Assembly: GCF_000759445.1 (NCBI RefSeq)
Contig: NZ_JRMB01000002.1
Coordinates: 496,001 to 560,000 of the forward strand
Length of the DNA: 64,000 bases
DNA from: Pseudomonas lutea
GTDB taxonomy: Bacteria; Pseudomonadota; Gammaproteobacteria; Pseudomonadales; Pseudomonadaceae
Direction of reading: 5' to 3'
Below the pieces are notes generated by a model. That model saw only the letters and a program-made list of their open reading frames with translations, was not told the origin of the DNA and ran no database searches. Positions 11,295 to 27,489 of this stretch are shown piece by piece (within the stretch, counting starts at the first letter, position 1; the number at the start of each line of letters is the position of its first letter). A program made the translations under genes and the position numbers.

Positions 11295-12005
11295 TCAGCC
11301 GTTGAATTCCACGCGCCGCTGGCGTAGCCATTCGAGGTCTTCCGGGCGGGTGACCTTGATATTGTCCGCGCGTCCTTCGATGAGGCGCGGCGATTGGCCC
11401 GCCCACTCGATGGCCGATGCTTCGTCGGTGATCGCCACATTCGACACCAGACTGTCCGCCAGTGCCCGGTGCAAGGCGCCCAGGCGAAACATCTGGGGCG
11501 TATAGGCCTGCCAGATCAGGCTGCGATCCACGGTTTCGGTCACGCGGCCATTGGCGTCGGCGCGCTTGAGGGTGTCTTTGGCCGGCACCGCCAGAAGCCC
11601 ACCTACCGGATCATCCGCGAGTTCAGCCAGCAGGTTGTCGAGGTCCGCACGCGTCAGGTTCGGGCGCGCCGCATCGTGAACCAGGACCCAGTCATTGTCA
11701 TCGGCGCCATTGGCGTGCAGGTGCAGCAGCGCATTGAGCACCGAATCCGCACGCTCTTTGCCGCCAGCGACTTGCTGGATACGGGAATCCAGCGCGCACG
11801 GCAATGTGGGCCAATAGGGGTCGTCCACAGCCAGGCTGACCACCAGGCCCTTGAGCCGGGGATGATCGAGAAAGCAAAGCAGGCTGTGTTCAATAATCGT
11901 GAGGCCGCCCAGCTGCAGGTACTGCTTGGGACGGTCTGCCGCCATGCGTGCGCCAATGCCCGCGGCGGGAATAACTGCCCAGAAGGCAGGAAGGGATTGA
12001 GTCAT
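11295..12005 (-). CDS. ispD: 2-C-methyl-D-erythritol 4-phosphate cytidylyltransferase
   Basis: IspD attaches CMP to MEP in the isoprenoid pathway. The 236-residue protein shows the nucleotidyltransferase motif PAAGIGARMAADRPKQYLQL, VLVHDAARPNLT and the C-terminal VEGRADNIKVTRPEDL. The start MTQSLPAFWAVIPAAG is chosen by family comparison; an open frame extends 24 codons upstream, overlapping ftsB, but is not family-like. The ftsB stop lies 10 bases upstream, so the two are co-transcribed. Confidence 0.96.
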   Translation of the reverse strand: MTQSLPAFWAVIPAAGIGARMAADRPKQYLQLGGLTIIEHSLLCFLDHPRLKGLVVSLAVDDPYWPTLPCALDSRIQQVAGGKERADSVLNALLHLHANGADDNDWVLVHDAARPNLTRADLDNLLAELADDPVGGLLAVPAKDTLKRADANGRVTETVDRSLIWQAYTPQMFRLGALHRALADSLVSNVAITDEASAIEWAGQSPRLIEGRADNIKVTRPEDLEWLRQRRVEFNG

Positions 12006-12015
12006 CGCGACAACG

Positions 12016-12294
12016 TCACTGAGCCAACTGGTAAAGGGTTTCGCCGTCTTTGACCATGCCCAGTTCATGACGGGCACGCTCTTCGACCGTTTCCAGGCCT
12101 TTTTTCAGCTCCAGCACTTCCGCGTCCAGCACTCGGTTGCGCTCCAGAAGGGCATCGTTTTCAGCGTGTTGATCAGCGATTTGCTGGGTCAGACTGGCCA
12201 CCTGCGCAAGACTGCCGTTACCTACCCATAGGCGATACTGCAGGCCAGCGAGCATCAAAAGCAGCACGAGAAACAACCAGTTAGGACTGCGCAT
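12016..12294 (-). CDS. ftsB: cell division protein FtsB
   Basis: A 92-residue bitopic protein of the FtsQLB division complex, which signals septal peptidoglycan synthesis. It has a single N-terminal membrane segment (LFLVLLLMLAGLQYRLWV) followed by a periplasmic leucine-zipper-like coiled coil from about residue 30 (IADQHAENDALLERNRVL) and the conserved ERARHELGMVKDGETLYQ. The position between eno and ispD is the usual one in gammaproteobacteria. Confidence 0.96.
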   Translation of the reverse strand: MRSPNWLFLVLLLMLAGLQYRLWVGNGSLAQVASLTQQIADQHAENDALLERNRVLDAEVLELKKGLETVEERARHELGMVKDGETLYQLAQ

Positions 12295-12350
12295 TGTGAA
12301 TATCTGTTACCCGGCGAAGAAAGACAGCAAAACCGACCATTTCAAATGCC

Positions 12351-12418
12351 CATAAGCCCGGTGGTCACCGGGCTTATGGATCAGGACGACAAGAGGAGTC
12401 ACCTTTTAGCGACTCCTC
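12351..12418. repeat. two adjacent hairpins between eno and ftsB
   Basis: CATAAGCCCGGTG and its exact complement (12351-12363 and 12366-12378) form a 13-base perfect palindrome. Next to it GAGGAGTC and GACTCCTC (12393-12400 and 12411-12418) form a second hairpin. No T-run follows on either strand, so they look more like message-processing or stability elements, or remnants of a palindromic repeat, than a classical terminator. Confidence 0.65.
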
Positions 12419-12453
12419 CTACAACGCCTGCTGCCTTTTTAACATCTTTGCAA

Positions 12454-13806
<1,353 letters not shown>

Positions 13807-13837
13807 CTAGGACAACGGGCAGGCCCGGAAACGACAA

Positions 13838-13863
13838 TTTTCCCGACCCTTTGGTCGGGAAAA
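13838..13863 (-). terminator. hairpin downstream of kdsA
   Basis: TTTTCCCGACC-AAAG-GGTCGGGAAAA is an 11-base perfect stem with a tetraloop about 49 bases after the kdsA stop. It is followed on the minus strand by TTGTCG, so termination may be partial. It lies between kdsA and eno. Confidence 0.6.
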
Positions 13864-13911
13864 CAACGAACGGCACTCTACCGGAGGGCTCGGCGCCGGT
13901 GAAGCGGGTTT

Positions 13912-14769
<858 letters not shown>

Positions 14770-14772
14770 CTA

Positions 14773-16425
<1,653 letters not shown>

Positions 16426-16675
16426 TTAAAGCGGTCAGAGCCGCCGGGGAAAGCGAAGGAAGGCCGAAGCCCCCGACAACCTGCTGCATCACTGTGCGTT
16501 TTCGAATTTGTCACGCCCACATCAGCGAACGACCTTGAAAAGGTCTGTCCGTGGCTCGCCACATTTTTGAGAATCGCCCAGTAAAGACTGGCTGGTAATC
16601 GGCAACTTGCATCGTTCCGGAAGGATCGACATAAGCTGTATCAAGAAGGGAGCGTAGTCTACCGGAAACGCCCTT

Positions 16676-18013
16676 TCAGCTCAAACTTTGGTCATTCGTC
16701 GGGGGCAACCAGTGCAATCGCCAGTCGCCACGGGGGCTTGCGTCCAGTCCGGGGAGGTTCGCCACGGCCAATAACTGTTCGCCGCGGTACAGCAGCGGCA
16801 ATCGGCCGCGCAGAAAAACCGGTACGCCCTTTTCATTGAGCAACCGTTTGAGGTCGCGCCGACCTCGGTCGGGCACGTCGAACGTTTCGCCGCCCTGACG
16901 GTAATGCACGTGCAATCCGCCTGGGGGGGCTGCACCTAGGATTTGCACCAGGCCATTGCCCGGCAGCGTGAGCGGTTGCGAGGCCAGGGACCAGTGTTGT
17001 GAACCGGCGACGTTTTTCAGCCAGATCCCCGACAGCCACCACACACGCCCTTCGGCCCGGTGGACCTGCCCGTCCGCCAGCCGCCAGATGGGCCGACCAT
17101 CAGGGCCGGCATCGCGCAGAGAATCCCAGCCGGCCCAATGGTCGGTGTCCGGCAGTCGAGTCAGCGGGGCCAGCCAGTGGCGCAATGCGTTGCGTTGCCG
17201 GGCGGGTGACAACGCTTCGAGGGGCGCTAGCTCAAGGGACGGCATATCGAGCCAGGGCCAGGGGCACGGCGTCTCGGCGGGAGCAAGGTCCTGGATCGCC
17301 AGTTCGTCCAGCAACTGCTGGGCTTCGGCCAGATGCGCGGCGCTGCGGGCCATGCTCGCGATCGCTTGAGGCCAGCGGGCTGTCACCAGGGGAAGCACAT
17401 CCCTGCGCAGATAGTTGCGCGAAAAGCGGCTGTCCTTGTTACTCGGGTCTTCGATCCAGCTCAGGCCCTGTTCGCGGGCATAGGCCTCAAGGGTCGCGCG
17501 GGCTTCGTCCAGCAGGGGGCGAAACAGGTGCCCAGCGCCCAAAGGACGCTGCGCCGGCATGGCAGCCAGCCCGCGCACCCCGGCGCCACGCAGCAGGCGG
17601 AACAGCAGCGTCTCTGCCTGATCGTCACGGTGCTGGGCTACGAGCAGCACTTCGCCCTCCCCAAGCGTTGAGTTGAACGCGGCGTAGCGAGCGTCACGAG
17701 CAGCTTGTTCGAGACTGGCGCCAGGACGCACTTGGACGTCGATGACCTGCATCGGCACGCCCAGAATCTGACACATCTGCCGGCAATGCACCGGCCACGA
17801 CGCAGCCACCGCTTGCAGGCCATGATTGACGTGAACAGCGGTCAGAGGAGGAAATGCGTGAGCCCTGGCCAATTCGGCCAGCAGATGAAGCAGAACAGTG
17901 GAATCGAGCCCACCGGAGAATGCGACGCGCCAGCCGCCTGCAGCGCGCCAGGGTTCAAGGCGCGACAGCAGACGTCTGGAAAGTGCGAGTTTGATGCTGT
18001 CCGGTTTGCTCAT
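16676..18013 (-). CDS. tilS: tRNA(Ile)-lysidine synthetase TilS
   Basis: TilS ligates lysine to C34 of the tRNA-Ile with CAU anticodon, changing its identity from Met to Ile. The N-terminal PP-loop SGGLDSTVLLHLL, the HxxxDQAET block (VAQHRDDQAETLLFRLLRG) and FRPLLDEAR are diagnostic. A central TilS domain and a C-terminal domain with RGRRDLKRLLNEKGVPVFLRGRLPLLY follow. At 445 residues it is of usual length. It lies 80 bases downstream of accA, after a nested inverted repeat. Confidence 0.96.
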   Translation of the reverse strand: MSKPDSIKLALSRRLLSRLEPWRAAGGWRVAFSGGLDSTVLLHLLAELARAHAFPPLTAVHVNHGLQAVAASWPVHCRQMCQILGVPMQVIDVQVRPGASLEQAARDARYAAFNSTLGEGEVLLVAQHRDDQAETLLFRLLRGAGVRGLAAMPAQRPLGAGHLFRPLLDEARATLEAYAREQGLSWIEDPSNKDSRFSRNYLRRDVLPLVTARWPQAIASMARSAAHLAEAQQLLDELAIQDLAPAETPCPWPWLDMPSLELAPLEALSPARQRNALRHWLAPLTRLPDTDHWAGWDSLRDAGPDGRPIWRLADGQVHRAEGRVWWLSGIWLKNVAGSQHWSLASQPLTLPGNGLVQILGAAPPGGLHVHYRQGGETFDVPDRGRRDLKRLLNEKGVPVFLRGRLPLLYRGEQLLAVANLPGLDASPRGDWRLHWLPPTNDQSLS

Positions 18014-18038
18014 GCTGGTTAACCCTGCTTAAAGCTCG

Positions 18039-18093
18039 CCGGACCGGGAGACGTCACCGGGTTCGGTGACGCTCGTCGTGGAGAACGGTCCGG
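18039..18093. repeat. nested inverted repeat immediately after accA
   Basis: The outer arms CCGGACCG (18039-18046) and CGGTCCGG (18086-18093) enclose an inner hairpin GTCACCG/CGGTGAC (18053-18070). The outer arm abuts the accA stop codon. There is no T-run, so it may act as a 3' stabilising structure or a weak attenuator between accA and tilS. Confidence 0.6.
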
Positions 18094-19041
18094 TTAAAGG
18101 CCATAGCTCATCAGGCGGTCGTAACGGCGGGCCAACAGCGCCTCGTTATCGAACTTCTGGAGCATGCTCAGCTGGCTGCTCAATTCTTCGCGGATCAATG
18201 CTGCGGCAGCGGCCGGATCGCGGTGCGCGCCACCCAGGGGCTCGCTGATCACCTTGTCGACAATGCCCAGGCCTTTCAAGCGCTCGGCAGTGATGCCCAT
18301 GGCTTCAGCCGCATCGGGCGCCTTTTCGGCGGTTTTCCACAGAATGGACGCACAGCCTTCCGGCGAGATCACGGCATACGTCGAGTACTGCAGCATGTTC
18401 AGCTGGTCACAGACACCGATCGCCAGTGCGCCGCCCGAGCCGCCTTCGCCGATGACCGTGGCGATGATCGGCGTTTTCAGCCGCGCCATGACACGCAGGT
18501 TCCAGGCAATGGCTTCGCTCTGGTTACGCTCTTCAGCGTCGATGCCGGGATAGGCGCCGGGGGTGTCGATGAACGTCAGGATCGGCATCTTGAAGCGCTC
18601 GGCCATTTCCATCAGACGGCAGGCTTTGCGATAGCCTTCAGGACGCGGCATGCCGAAGTTGCGGCGAACCTTCTCACGGACTTCGCGGCCCTTTTGATGA
18701 CCGATGACCATGACCGGCTGCTCGTCCAGACGGGCAATGCCGCCCACGATGGCGGCGTCGTCGGAGAAGTGACGATCGCCGTGGAGCTCGTCGAACTCGG
18801 TGAAGATGTGTTGAATGTAGTCCAGCGTGTACGGACGACGCGGATGACGCGCCATGCGCGCGATCTGCCAACTGGTCAGGTTGCCGAAAATGCTTTCGGT
18901 GAGCGTATTGCTCTTCTCTTGCAGTCGAGAGATTTCGTCGCCGATGTTCAGCGAGTTGTCATTCCCTACCAGACGCAGCTCTTCAATCTTGGCTTGCAGG
19001 TCAGCAATCGGCTGTTCGAAATCCAGAAAATTCGGGTTCAT
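18094..19041 (-). CDS. accA: acetyl-CoA carboxylase carboxyltransferase subunit alpha
   Basis: AccA and AccD form the carboxyltransferase that makes malonyl-CoA, the first committed step of fatty acid synthesis. The 315-residue product begins [11 protein letters not shown], a start preferred over in-frame upstream codons by family comparison. It has the crotonase-fold blocks [57 protein letters not shown] and [11 protein letters not shown]. It follows dnaE, as in many gammaproteobacteria. Confidence 0.97.
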   Translation of the reverse strand: MNPNFLDFEQPIADLQAKIEELRLVGNDNSLNIGDEISRLQEKSNTLTESIFGNLTSWQIARMARHPRRPYTLDYIQHIFTEFDELHGDRHFSDDAAIVGGIARLDEQPVMVIGHQKGREVREKVRRNFGMPRPEGYRKACRLMEMAERFKMPILTFIDTPGAYPGIDAEERNQSEAIAWNLRVMARLKTPIIATVIGEGGSGGALAIGVCDQLNMLQYSTYAVISPEGCASILWKTAEKAPDAAEAMGITAERLKGLGIVDKVISEPLGGAHRDPAAAAALIREELSSQLSMLQKFDNEALLARRYDRLMSYGL

Positions 19042-19168
19042 AGGCATCCGTCTTGGGTCGACGGCCAAGAGGCCGGCCGGTTGATCCGATAAGCGCCCTA
19101 CCTTAATGGAGCGGGCGCCTTTCGGTCGAGTTTAAAGTGTCGAGTCGCAAATGTTGAGCTGATCGGTG

Positions 19169-22690
<3,522 letters not shown>

Positions 22691-22709
22691 GGGTGATCCT
22701 ATGGTGCAG

Positions 22710-22737
22710 AAAAAACGAAGGCCGGATTGTACCGGCC
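22710..22737 (-). terminator. attenuator-like hairpin between rnhB and dnaE
   Basis: On the minus strand GGCCGG-TACAAT-CCGGCC is followed by TTCG and six T, ending 20 bases before the dnaE start. The four-base gap before the T-run weakens it, so partial read-through into dnaE is likely. Confidence 0.55.
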
Positions 22738-22761
22738 ATTCATGAAAACATCAGCCGGCGA

Positions 22762-23418
22762 TCAACCGAGCGGCAGCGACATGAAGCCGGTGGAGATGAT
22801 CATGTCCCGCGCGGCCCAGGCTTCGCGAACCGGTCCAAAGGAGCGCCGGTGAATGGGCGTGGGCCCCAGCCGCGCCAGCGCTTCGAGGTGCACCGCCGTC
22901 GGATAGCCCTTGTGGCCGCCAATGCCGTAGCCCGGGTAGAGCAATTCCATGCGCGCCATTTCCCGGTCGCGGCTGACCTTGGCCAGAATCGAGGCGGCGG
23001 CGATGGCGGGCACATGGGCATCGCCCTGTATCACCGGCGCGCTGGGCACTGACAACTGCGGGCAACGGTTGCCATCGATCAGCGCCAGTTTCGGCGTAAT
23101 GATCAACCCTTCGACGGCGCGCTTCATCGCCAGCATCGTGGCGTGAAGGATATTCAACTCGTCGATCTCTTCGACTTCGGCGCGCGCGATGTGCCAGCAC
23201 AAGGCCTTTTCACAAATTTCGTCGAAGAGTTTTTCGCGTTTGGCTTCAGTGAGTTTTTTTGAATCGTTCAGCCCAAGGATCGGGCGCTTGGGGTCGAGGA
23301 TCACCGCGGCAGTGACGACAGCACCGCACAGCGGGCCGCGGCCGACCTCGTCGACACCGGCGACCAGGTCCTCGACCAGATTGAAATCCAGACCCATTTG
23401 CATAGATGGCTTGCTCAT
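22762..23418 (-). CDS. rnhB: ribonuclease HII
   Basis: RNase HII cuts RNA in RNA-DNA hybrids and removes misincorporated ribonucleotides. The 218-residue product has the catalytic [17 protein letters not shown], the acidic DGNR and the [12 protein letters not shown] block. The start at 23418 overlaps the lpxB stop (ATGA-type coupling); a second Met five codons in (MQMGLDF) corresponds to the start used for some homologues. It lies between lpxB and dnaE, its common Pseudomonas position. Confidence 0.96.
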   Translation of the reverse strand: MSKPSMQMGLDFNLVEDLVAGVDEVGRGPLCGAVVTAAVILDPKRPILGLNDSKKLTEAKREKLFDEICEKALCWHIARAEVEEIDELNILHATMLAMKRAVEGLIITPKLALIDGNRCPQLSVPSAPVIQGDAHVPAIAAASILAKVSRDREMARMELLYPGYGIGGHKGYPTAVHLEALARLGPTPIHRRSFGPVREAWAARDMIISTGFMSLPLG

Positions 23419-24551
23419 CGTGAAGGCGTCCCGCCAATCAAGCTCAGCACCGCATCGGCGGCCTGATTGGAAGCATCGCGACGCAAGGTTCGGTGAATCT
23501 CGTCAAAGCCGGCAGTCTGCTCGTTGCCGTTGTCCAGCAACGGCAGCAGCGTCTGCGCCAAGGCTTCGGCGGTCGCGGCGTCCTGCAAAAGCTCCGGGAC
23601 CAGCAAACGCTGGGCCAGCAGATTAGGCAGCGACACGTACGGACTTTTCACCATCCGCTTGAGTATCCAGTAAGTTAGCGGCGCCAGTCGGTAGGCAACC
23701 ACCATTGGTCGTTTGTACAGCAGCGCTTCGAGGGTCGCGGTACCGGATGCAATCAGCACGGCGTCACATGCGGCCAGTGCCACGTGGGACTGCCCATCGA
23801 GCAACGTGAGCGGTAGATTGCGCCCTTGCAACAGCTGCTCGATCTGTTCACGGCGCTGAGGGCTGGCACAGGGCAGCACGAAACGGATCTGGGGACGCGC
23901 AGCCAGCAGGCGCTCGGCCGCGTCAAAAAACAGGGCGCCCAGGCGGCCGACTTCACCACCGCGACTGCCCGGCATGAGCGCGACCACTGGCCCATCATCC
24001 AACCCGAGTTGGGTACGCGCGGCCAGACGATCGGCCTGCAATGGAATGGTGTCGGCCAGCGGGTGCCCTACAAAGCGGACCGGAACACCCTTCTCCTCAT
24101 AGAAGCGGGCTTCGAACGGCAGCAGCGTCAGCATCAGGTCGCAGCCTTCGCGGATCTTCAGGACACGCTTCTGTCGCCAGGCCCATACGGAGGGGCTGAC
24201 GTAATGAACGGTCTTGATACCCGCCTGACGCAACTTGAGTTCGATATTAAGAGTGAAATCAGGGGCATCGATACCGATGAACACGTCGGGCTTTTCTTCG
24301 ATGAGCGTCTGGACCAGCAGCTTGCGTCGGGCGAGGAGCTCTTTCAGACGGCCCAGCACCTCCACCAGCCCCATGACCGACAGGCGCTCCATCGGAAAGC
24401 AGGATGCCATGCCTTCTGCTTCCATGAGCGGACCACCGACACCCATGAATTCGACATCGGGATGACGCACCTTGATCGCACGCATCAAGCCCGAACCGAG
24501 GATGTCACCGGAGGCTTCACCGGCGACCAGCGCTATACGCAACCGAGCCAT
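23415..24551 (-). CDS. lpxB: lipid-A-disaccharide synthase
   Basis: LpxB joins UDP-2,3-diacylglucosamine and lipid X to the disaccharide precursor of lipid A at the inner membrane. The 378-residue GT19 protein begins [23 protein letters not shown] and carries [25 protein letters not shown], the [12 protein letters not shown] donor site and [21 protein letters not shown]. It follows lpxA by two bases and overlaps rnhB, consistent with one lipid A operon. Confidence 0.98.
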   Translation of the reverse strand: MARLRIALVAGEASGDILGSGLMRAIKVRHPDVEFMGVGGPLMEAEGMASCFPMERLSVMGLVEVLGRLKELLARRKLLVQTLIEEKPDVFIGIDAPDFTLNIELKLRQAGIKTVHYVSPSVWAWRQKRVLKIREGCDLMLTLLPFEARFYEEKGVPVRFVGHPLADTIPLQADRLAARTQLGLDDGPVVALMPGSRGGEVGRLGALFFDAAERLLAARPQIRFVLPCASPQRREQIEQLLQGRNLPLTLLDGQSHVALAACDAVLIASGTATLEALLYKRPMVVAYRLAPLTYWILKRMVKSPYVSLPNLLAQRLLVPELLQDAATAEALAQTLLPLLDNGNEQTAGFDEIHRTLRRDASNQAADAVLSLIGGTPSR

Positions 24552-24553
24552 GA

Positions 24554-25330
24554 TCAGCGGGTGATGCCGCGAGTCGAGGACTGAATGGATTTGAGGAACA
24601 GCTCGACCTCGGGGAATTGCGCAGCGGGTTCCGTCAGTTCGACGATCGCCTGCTCGACCGTGAGGCCCTGACGGTAGACGGTCTTGTAGGCGCGGCGCAG
24701 TGCGTGGATCGACTCTTCGGAGAAACCCCTGCGGCGCATGCCTTCAAAGTTCATGCTGCGGGCCTGCGCAGGGTTGCCGAACACCGTGACGAATGCCGGA
24801 ACGTCCTTGCCAATGGCGGTGCCCATGCCCGAGAAGCTGTGCGCGCCAATGTGGCAATACTGATGGACCAGGGTAAACCCGGACAGAATTGCCCAGTCAT
24901 CGACGTGCACATGGCCGGCCAACGCGGTGTTGTTGACCAGGATGCAGTGATTGCCAATGACGCTGTCGTGACCGATGTGCGCGTAGGCCATGATCAGGTT
25001 GTGGTCACCGAGGGTGGTTTCCGCACGGTCCTGGATGGTGCCACGGTGAATTGTCACACCTTCACGGATGACGTTGTGGTCACCGATCACCAGACGCGTC
25101 GCTTCACCCTTGTACTTCAGATCAGGCGTGTCCTCACCAACCGAGGAAAACTGGTAGATGTGGTTGTGTTTGCCGATTTTGGTCGGGCCGCGCAGGATCA
25201 CATGCGGACCGATCACTGTACCCTCGCCGATTTCCACACCAGGTCCGACGATCGACCACGGGCCGACCTCTACATCGTCGGCCAGTACGGCCGTCGGATC
25301 GATGATTGCGCGAGAGTCAATCAAACTCAT
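24554..25330 (-). CDS. lpxA: UDP-N-acetylglucosamine acyltransferase
   Basis: LpxA adds the 3-hydroxyacyl chain to UDP-GlcNAc, the first step of lipid A synthesis. The 258-residue protein is a left-handed beta helix of hexapeptide repeats ([22 protein letters not shown]). It has the catalytic-His region [16 protein letters not shown] and the C-terminal helical domain [22 protein letters not shown]. It shares an ATGA overlap with fabZ upstream. Confidence 0.98.
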   Translation of the reverse strand: MSLIDSRAIIDPTAVLADDVEVGPWSIVGPGVEIGEGTVIGPHVILRGPTKIGKHNHIYQFSSVGEDTPDLKYKGEATRLVIGDHNVIREGVTIHRGTIQDRAETTLGDHNLIMAYAHIGHDSVIGNHCILVNNTALAGHVHVDDWAILSGFTLVHQYCHIGAHSFSGMGTAIGKDVPAFVTVFGNPAQARSMNFEGMRRRGFSEESIHALRRAYKTVYRQGLTVEQAIVELTEPAAQFPEVELFLKSIQSSTRGITR

Positions 25331-25767
25331 AGTTTACGTTCCGCACAGATGATTTCGGCCGAGCACACCGGCTTCCCATCCACCGATGCCTGGCATTCGA
25401 ACTTCCAGATCTGACGCTTGCAGCTGAGGAACTTCGCTTCGAGGATCAACTGGTCGCCCGGCAATACTGGCTGACGAAAGCGCAGCTTGTCGGAACCGAC
25501 GAAGTAATACAGGGTGCCATCGGCAGGCTTCACATCCAGCATCTTGAAGCCCAGGATGCCCGCTGCCTGAGCCATGGCCTCAATGATCAGCACGCCTGGC
25601 ATGATCGGGTGCTGAGGAAAGTGACCGTTGAAGAAAGGCTCGTTGATGCTGACATTCTTGTAGGCACGAATGCTTTTGGTCTCGACATCCAGCTCCACCA
25701 CACGGTCCACGAGCAGGAACGGGTAACGGTGTGGCAGATATTCGCGGATTTCGTTGATGTCCATCAT
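25327..25767 (-). CDS. fabZ: 3-hydroxyacyl-[acyl-carrier-protein] dehydratase FabZ
   Basis: FabZ dehydrates 3-hydroxyacyl-ACP and so competes with LpxA/LpxD for substrate. The 146-residue hot-dog protein has [14 protein letters not shown] and the catalytic stretch [23 protein letters not shown] with its His and Glu. Its place between lpxD and lpxA couples fatty acid elongation and lipid A synthesis genetically. Confidence 0.98.
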   Translation of the reverse strand: MMDINEIREYLPHRYPFLLVDRVVELDVETKSIRAYKNVSINEPFFNGHFPQHPIMPGVLIIEAMAQAAGILGFKMLDVKPADGTLYYFVGSDKLRFRQPVLPGDQLILEAKFLSCKRQIWKFECQASVDGKPVCSAEIICAERKL

Positions 25768-25879
25768 TTTGAAAGGAAGCCTGTAGTAAAGATTGGGAGG
25801 GCGCGACTGACGCGCCTCACTCCTCTAGCAAATCAAGGAGGCAGTTTATCGGCTGTGCACGCTTGATAAGGAAAAAGTA

Positions 25880-26935
25880 TCAGCCATCAGATGAAGCTTT
25901 ACCGCCTGAGGTCACTGCCTCGACAATCTTTTCCAGCTGTTGAAGGCGCCGCGCCATGTCATCGAGATGACGCATGCGTGCCGCGCTTTTGCGCCACTCT
26001 GCCGCCGGCTGCATCGCCGTGCCGGAGGAATACGCGCCGGGCTCGGTGATGGAACGCGTCACCATGGTCATGCCGGTGACAAACACCCCGTCGCAGATTT
26101 CAATGTGTCCGACCAGGCCGACCCCACCGGCGAGCATGCAATGCTTGCCGATCTTGGCACTGCCGGAAATGCCGACGCACGCAGCCATTGCCGTGTGATC
26201 CCCAATCTGCACGTTGTGAGCGATCTGGATCTGGTTATCCAGCTTCACGCCATTGCCGATACGGGTGTCGTCCATCGCGCCACGGTCAATTGCGGTATTG
26301 ACGCCGATCTCGACATCGTCACCAATGGTCACGCCGCCGATCTGCGCGATCTTTTGCCAGACGCCCTTCTCATTGGCGAACCCAAAACCTTCGCCACCCA
26401 GCACTGCCCCGGATTGAATGACCACACGTTGGCCGACACGTACATCGTGGTAAAGCGTGACACGAGGTGCAAGCCAGCCGCCCTCTCCAATCACACTGCG
26501 CGCACCGATGTAGCAGTGCGCGCCGATGGTCACGCCCGCCGCGATCCGCGCACCGCTTTCGATCACCGCGTAGGCACCCACGCTGGCCGCCGGATCAACG
26601 AAGGCGTCTTCGGCAACCACGGCAGTCGGGTGTACACCCACAGGTGCTTTTGGCTTGGGATCGAACAAATGGGAGATGCGCGCATACGCCAGATAGGGAT
26701 CAGGCACCAGTAGCGCATCGGCGGTGTAGCCTTCGGCATCTGCGGGCTTGAGCAGCACGGCAGCGGCGTGGGTCGTCGCGAGGAATTTTCGATACTGGGG
26801 ATTGGCCAAAAAGCTGACCTGATCAGGACCGGCTTCCTGCAAGGTCGCCAGTCCTGTGATGTGCTTGTCCGCGGGGCCACGCAGGGTGGCGCCGAGGAAC
26901 TCGGCCAACTGGCCGAGTGTGATGGTCGCGGTCAT
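25880..26935 (-). CDS. lpxD: UDP-3-O-(3-hydroxyacyl)glucosamine N-acyltransferase
   Basis: LpxD adds the second, N-linked acyl chain to the lipid A precursor. The 351-residue protein has an N-terminal uridine-binding domain ([24 protein letters not shown]), a hexapeptide-repeat beta helix with the catalytic [28 protein letters not shown], and a C-terminal helix. It starts four bases after the skp stop; a 112-base gap separates it from fabZ. Confidence 0.98.
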   Translation of the reverse strand: MTATITLGQLAEFLGATLRGPADKHITGLATLQEAGPDQVSFLANPQYRKFLATTHAAAVLLKPADAEGYTADALLVPDPYLAYARISHLFDPKPKAPVGVHPTAVVAEDAFVDPAASVGAYAVIESGARIAAGVTIGAHCYIGARSVIGEGGWLAPRVTLYHDVRVGQRVVIQSGAVLGGEGFGFANEKGVWQKIAQIGGVTIGDDVEIGVNTAIDRGAMDDTRIGNGVKLDNQIQIAHNVQIGDHTAMAACVGISGSAKIGKHCMLAGGVGLVGHIEICDGVFVTGMTMVTRSITEPGAYSSGTAMQPAAEWRKSAARMRHLDDMARRLQQLEKIVEAVTSGGKASSDG

Positions 26936-26939
26936 GAAG

Positions 26940-27443
26940 TTACTTCAGCTGATTCATGCGCTCGATAACCTGGCGCGTGACGTCGTATTGCGGTTTGACG
27001 TCAATCACGGCACCGCGTTCGAACACCAGGTCAAATCCACCTTTCTTGATGACTTCTTCCACAGCCTGATCCAGCTTCGGCTTGAGTTGCTTGAGCATGT
27101 CGCGGTCAGCAACAGCTTTGGCTTCGTTCAATTCCTTGGACTGGAACTGGAAGTCCCGAGCCTTTTGCTTGAAGTCCAGCTCCAGACGTTCACGTTCAGG
27201 CTGGGCCATTTTGTCGCCACCGGCAACCAGACGATCCTGAATGCCTTTGGCGCTGCTTTCCAGAGCCTTCAGCTTGGTCAACTGAGGACCGAATTTCTTC
27301 TCCGCATCCACTGCGTACCGTTTGGCTGCGTCAGATTCGAGCAGGGCCATCTGGTAGTTCAGTACTGCGATTTTCATGTCAGCAAATGCCGGGCCTGCGA
27401 TCAGAACCGTTGCCAGCAATGCCAATTGGGTCAACTTACGCAC
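26940..27443 (-). CDS. skp: periplasmic chaperone Skp/OmpH
   Basis: Skp holds unfolded outer-membrane proteins in the periplasm on their way to BamA. The 167-residue product starts with a cleavable signal peptide ([21 protein letters not shown]). After a beta strand ([16 protein letters not shown]) it is highly helical and charged, as expected for the tentacle-like trimer. It lies 46 bases downstream of bamA, its functional partner. Confidence 0.96.
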   Translation of the reverse strand: MRKLTQLALLATVLIAGPAFADMKIAVLNYQMALLESDAAKRYAVDAEKKFGPQLTKLKALESSAKGIQDRLVAGGDKMAQPERERLELDFKQKARDFQFQSKELNEAKAVADRDMLKQLKPKLDQAVEEVIKKGGFDLVFERGAVIDVKPQYDVTRQVIERMNQLK

Positions 27444-27489
27444 GATGTAACTCCTACAGAATCCGTTGTCGTTAGCAGTGATCAGACCC

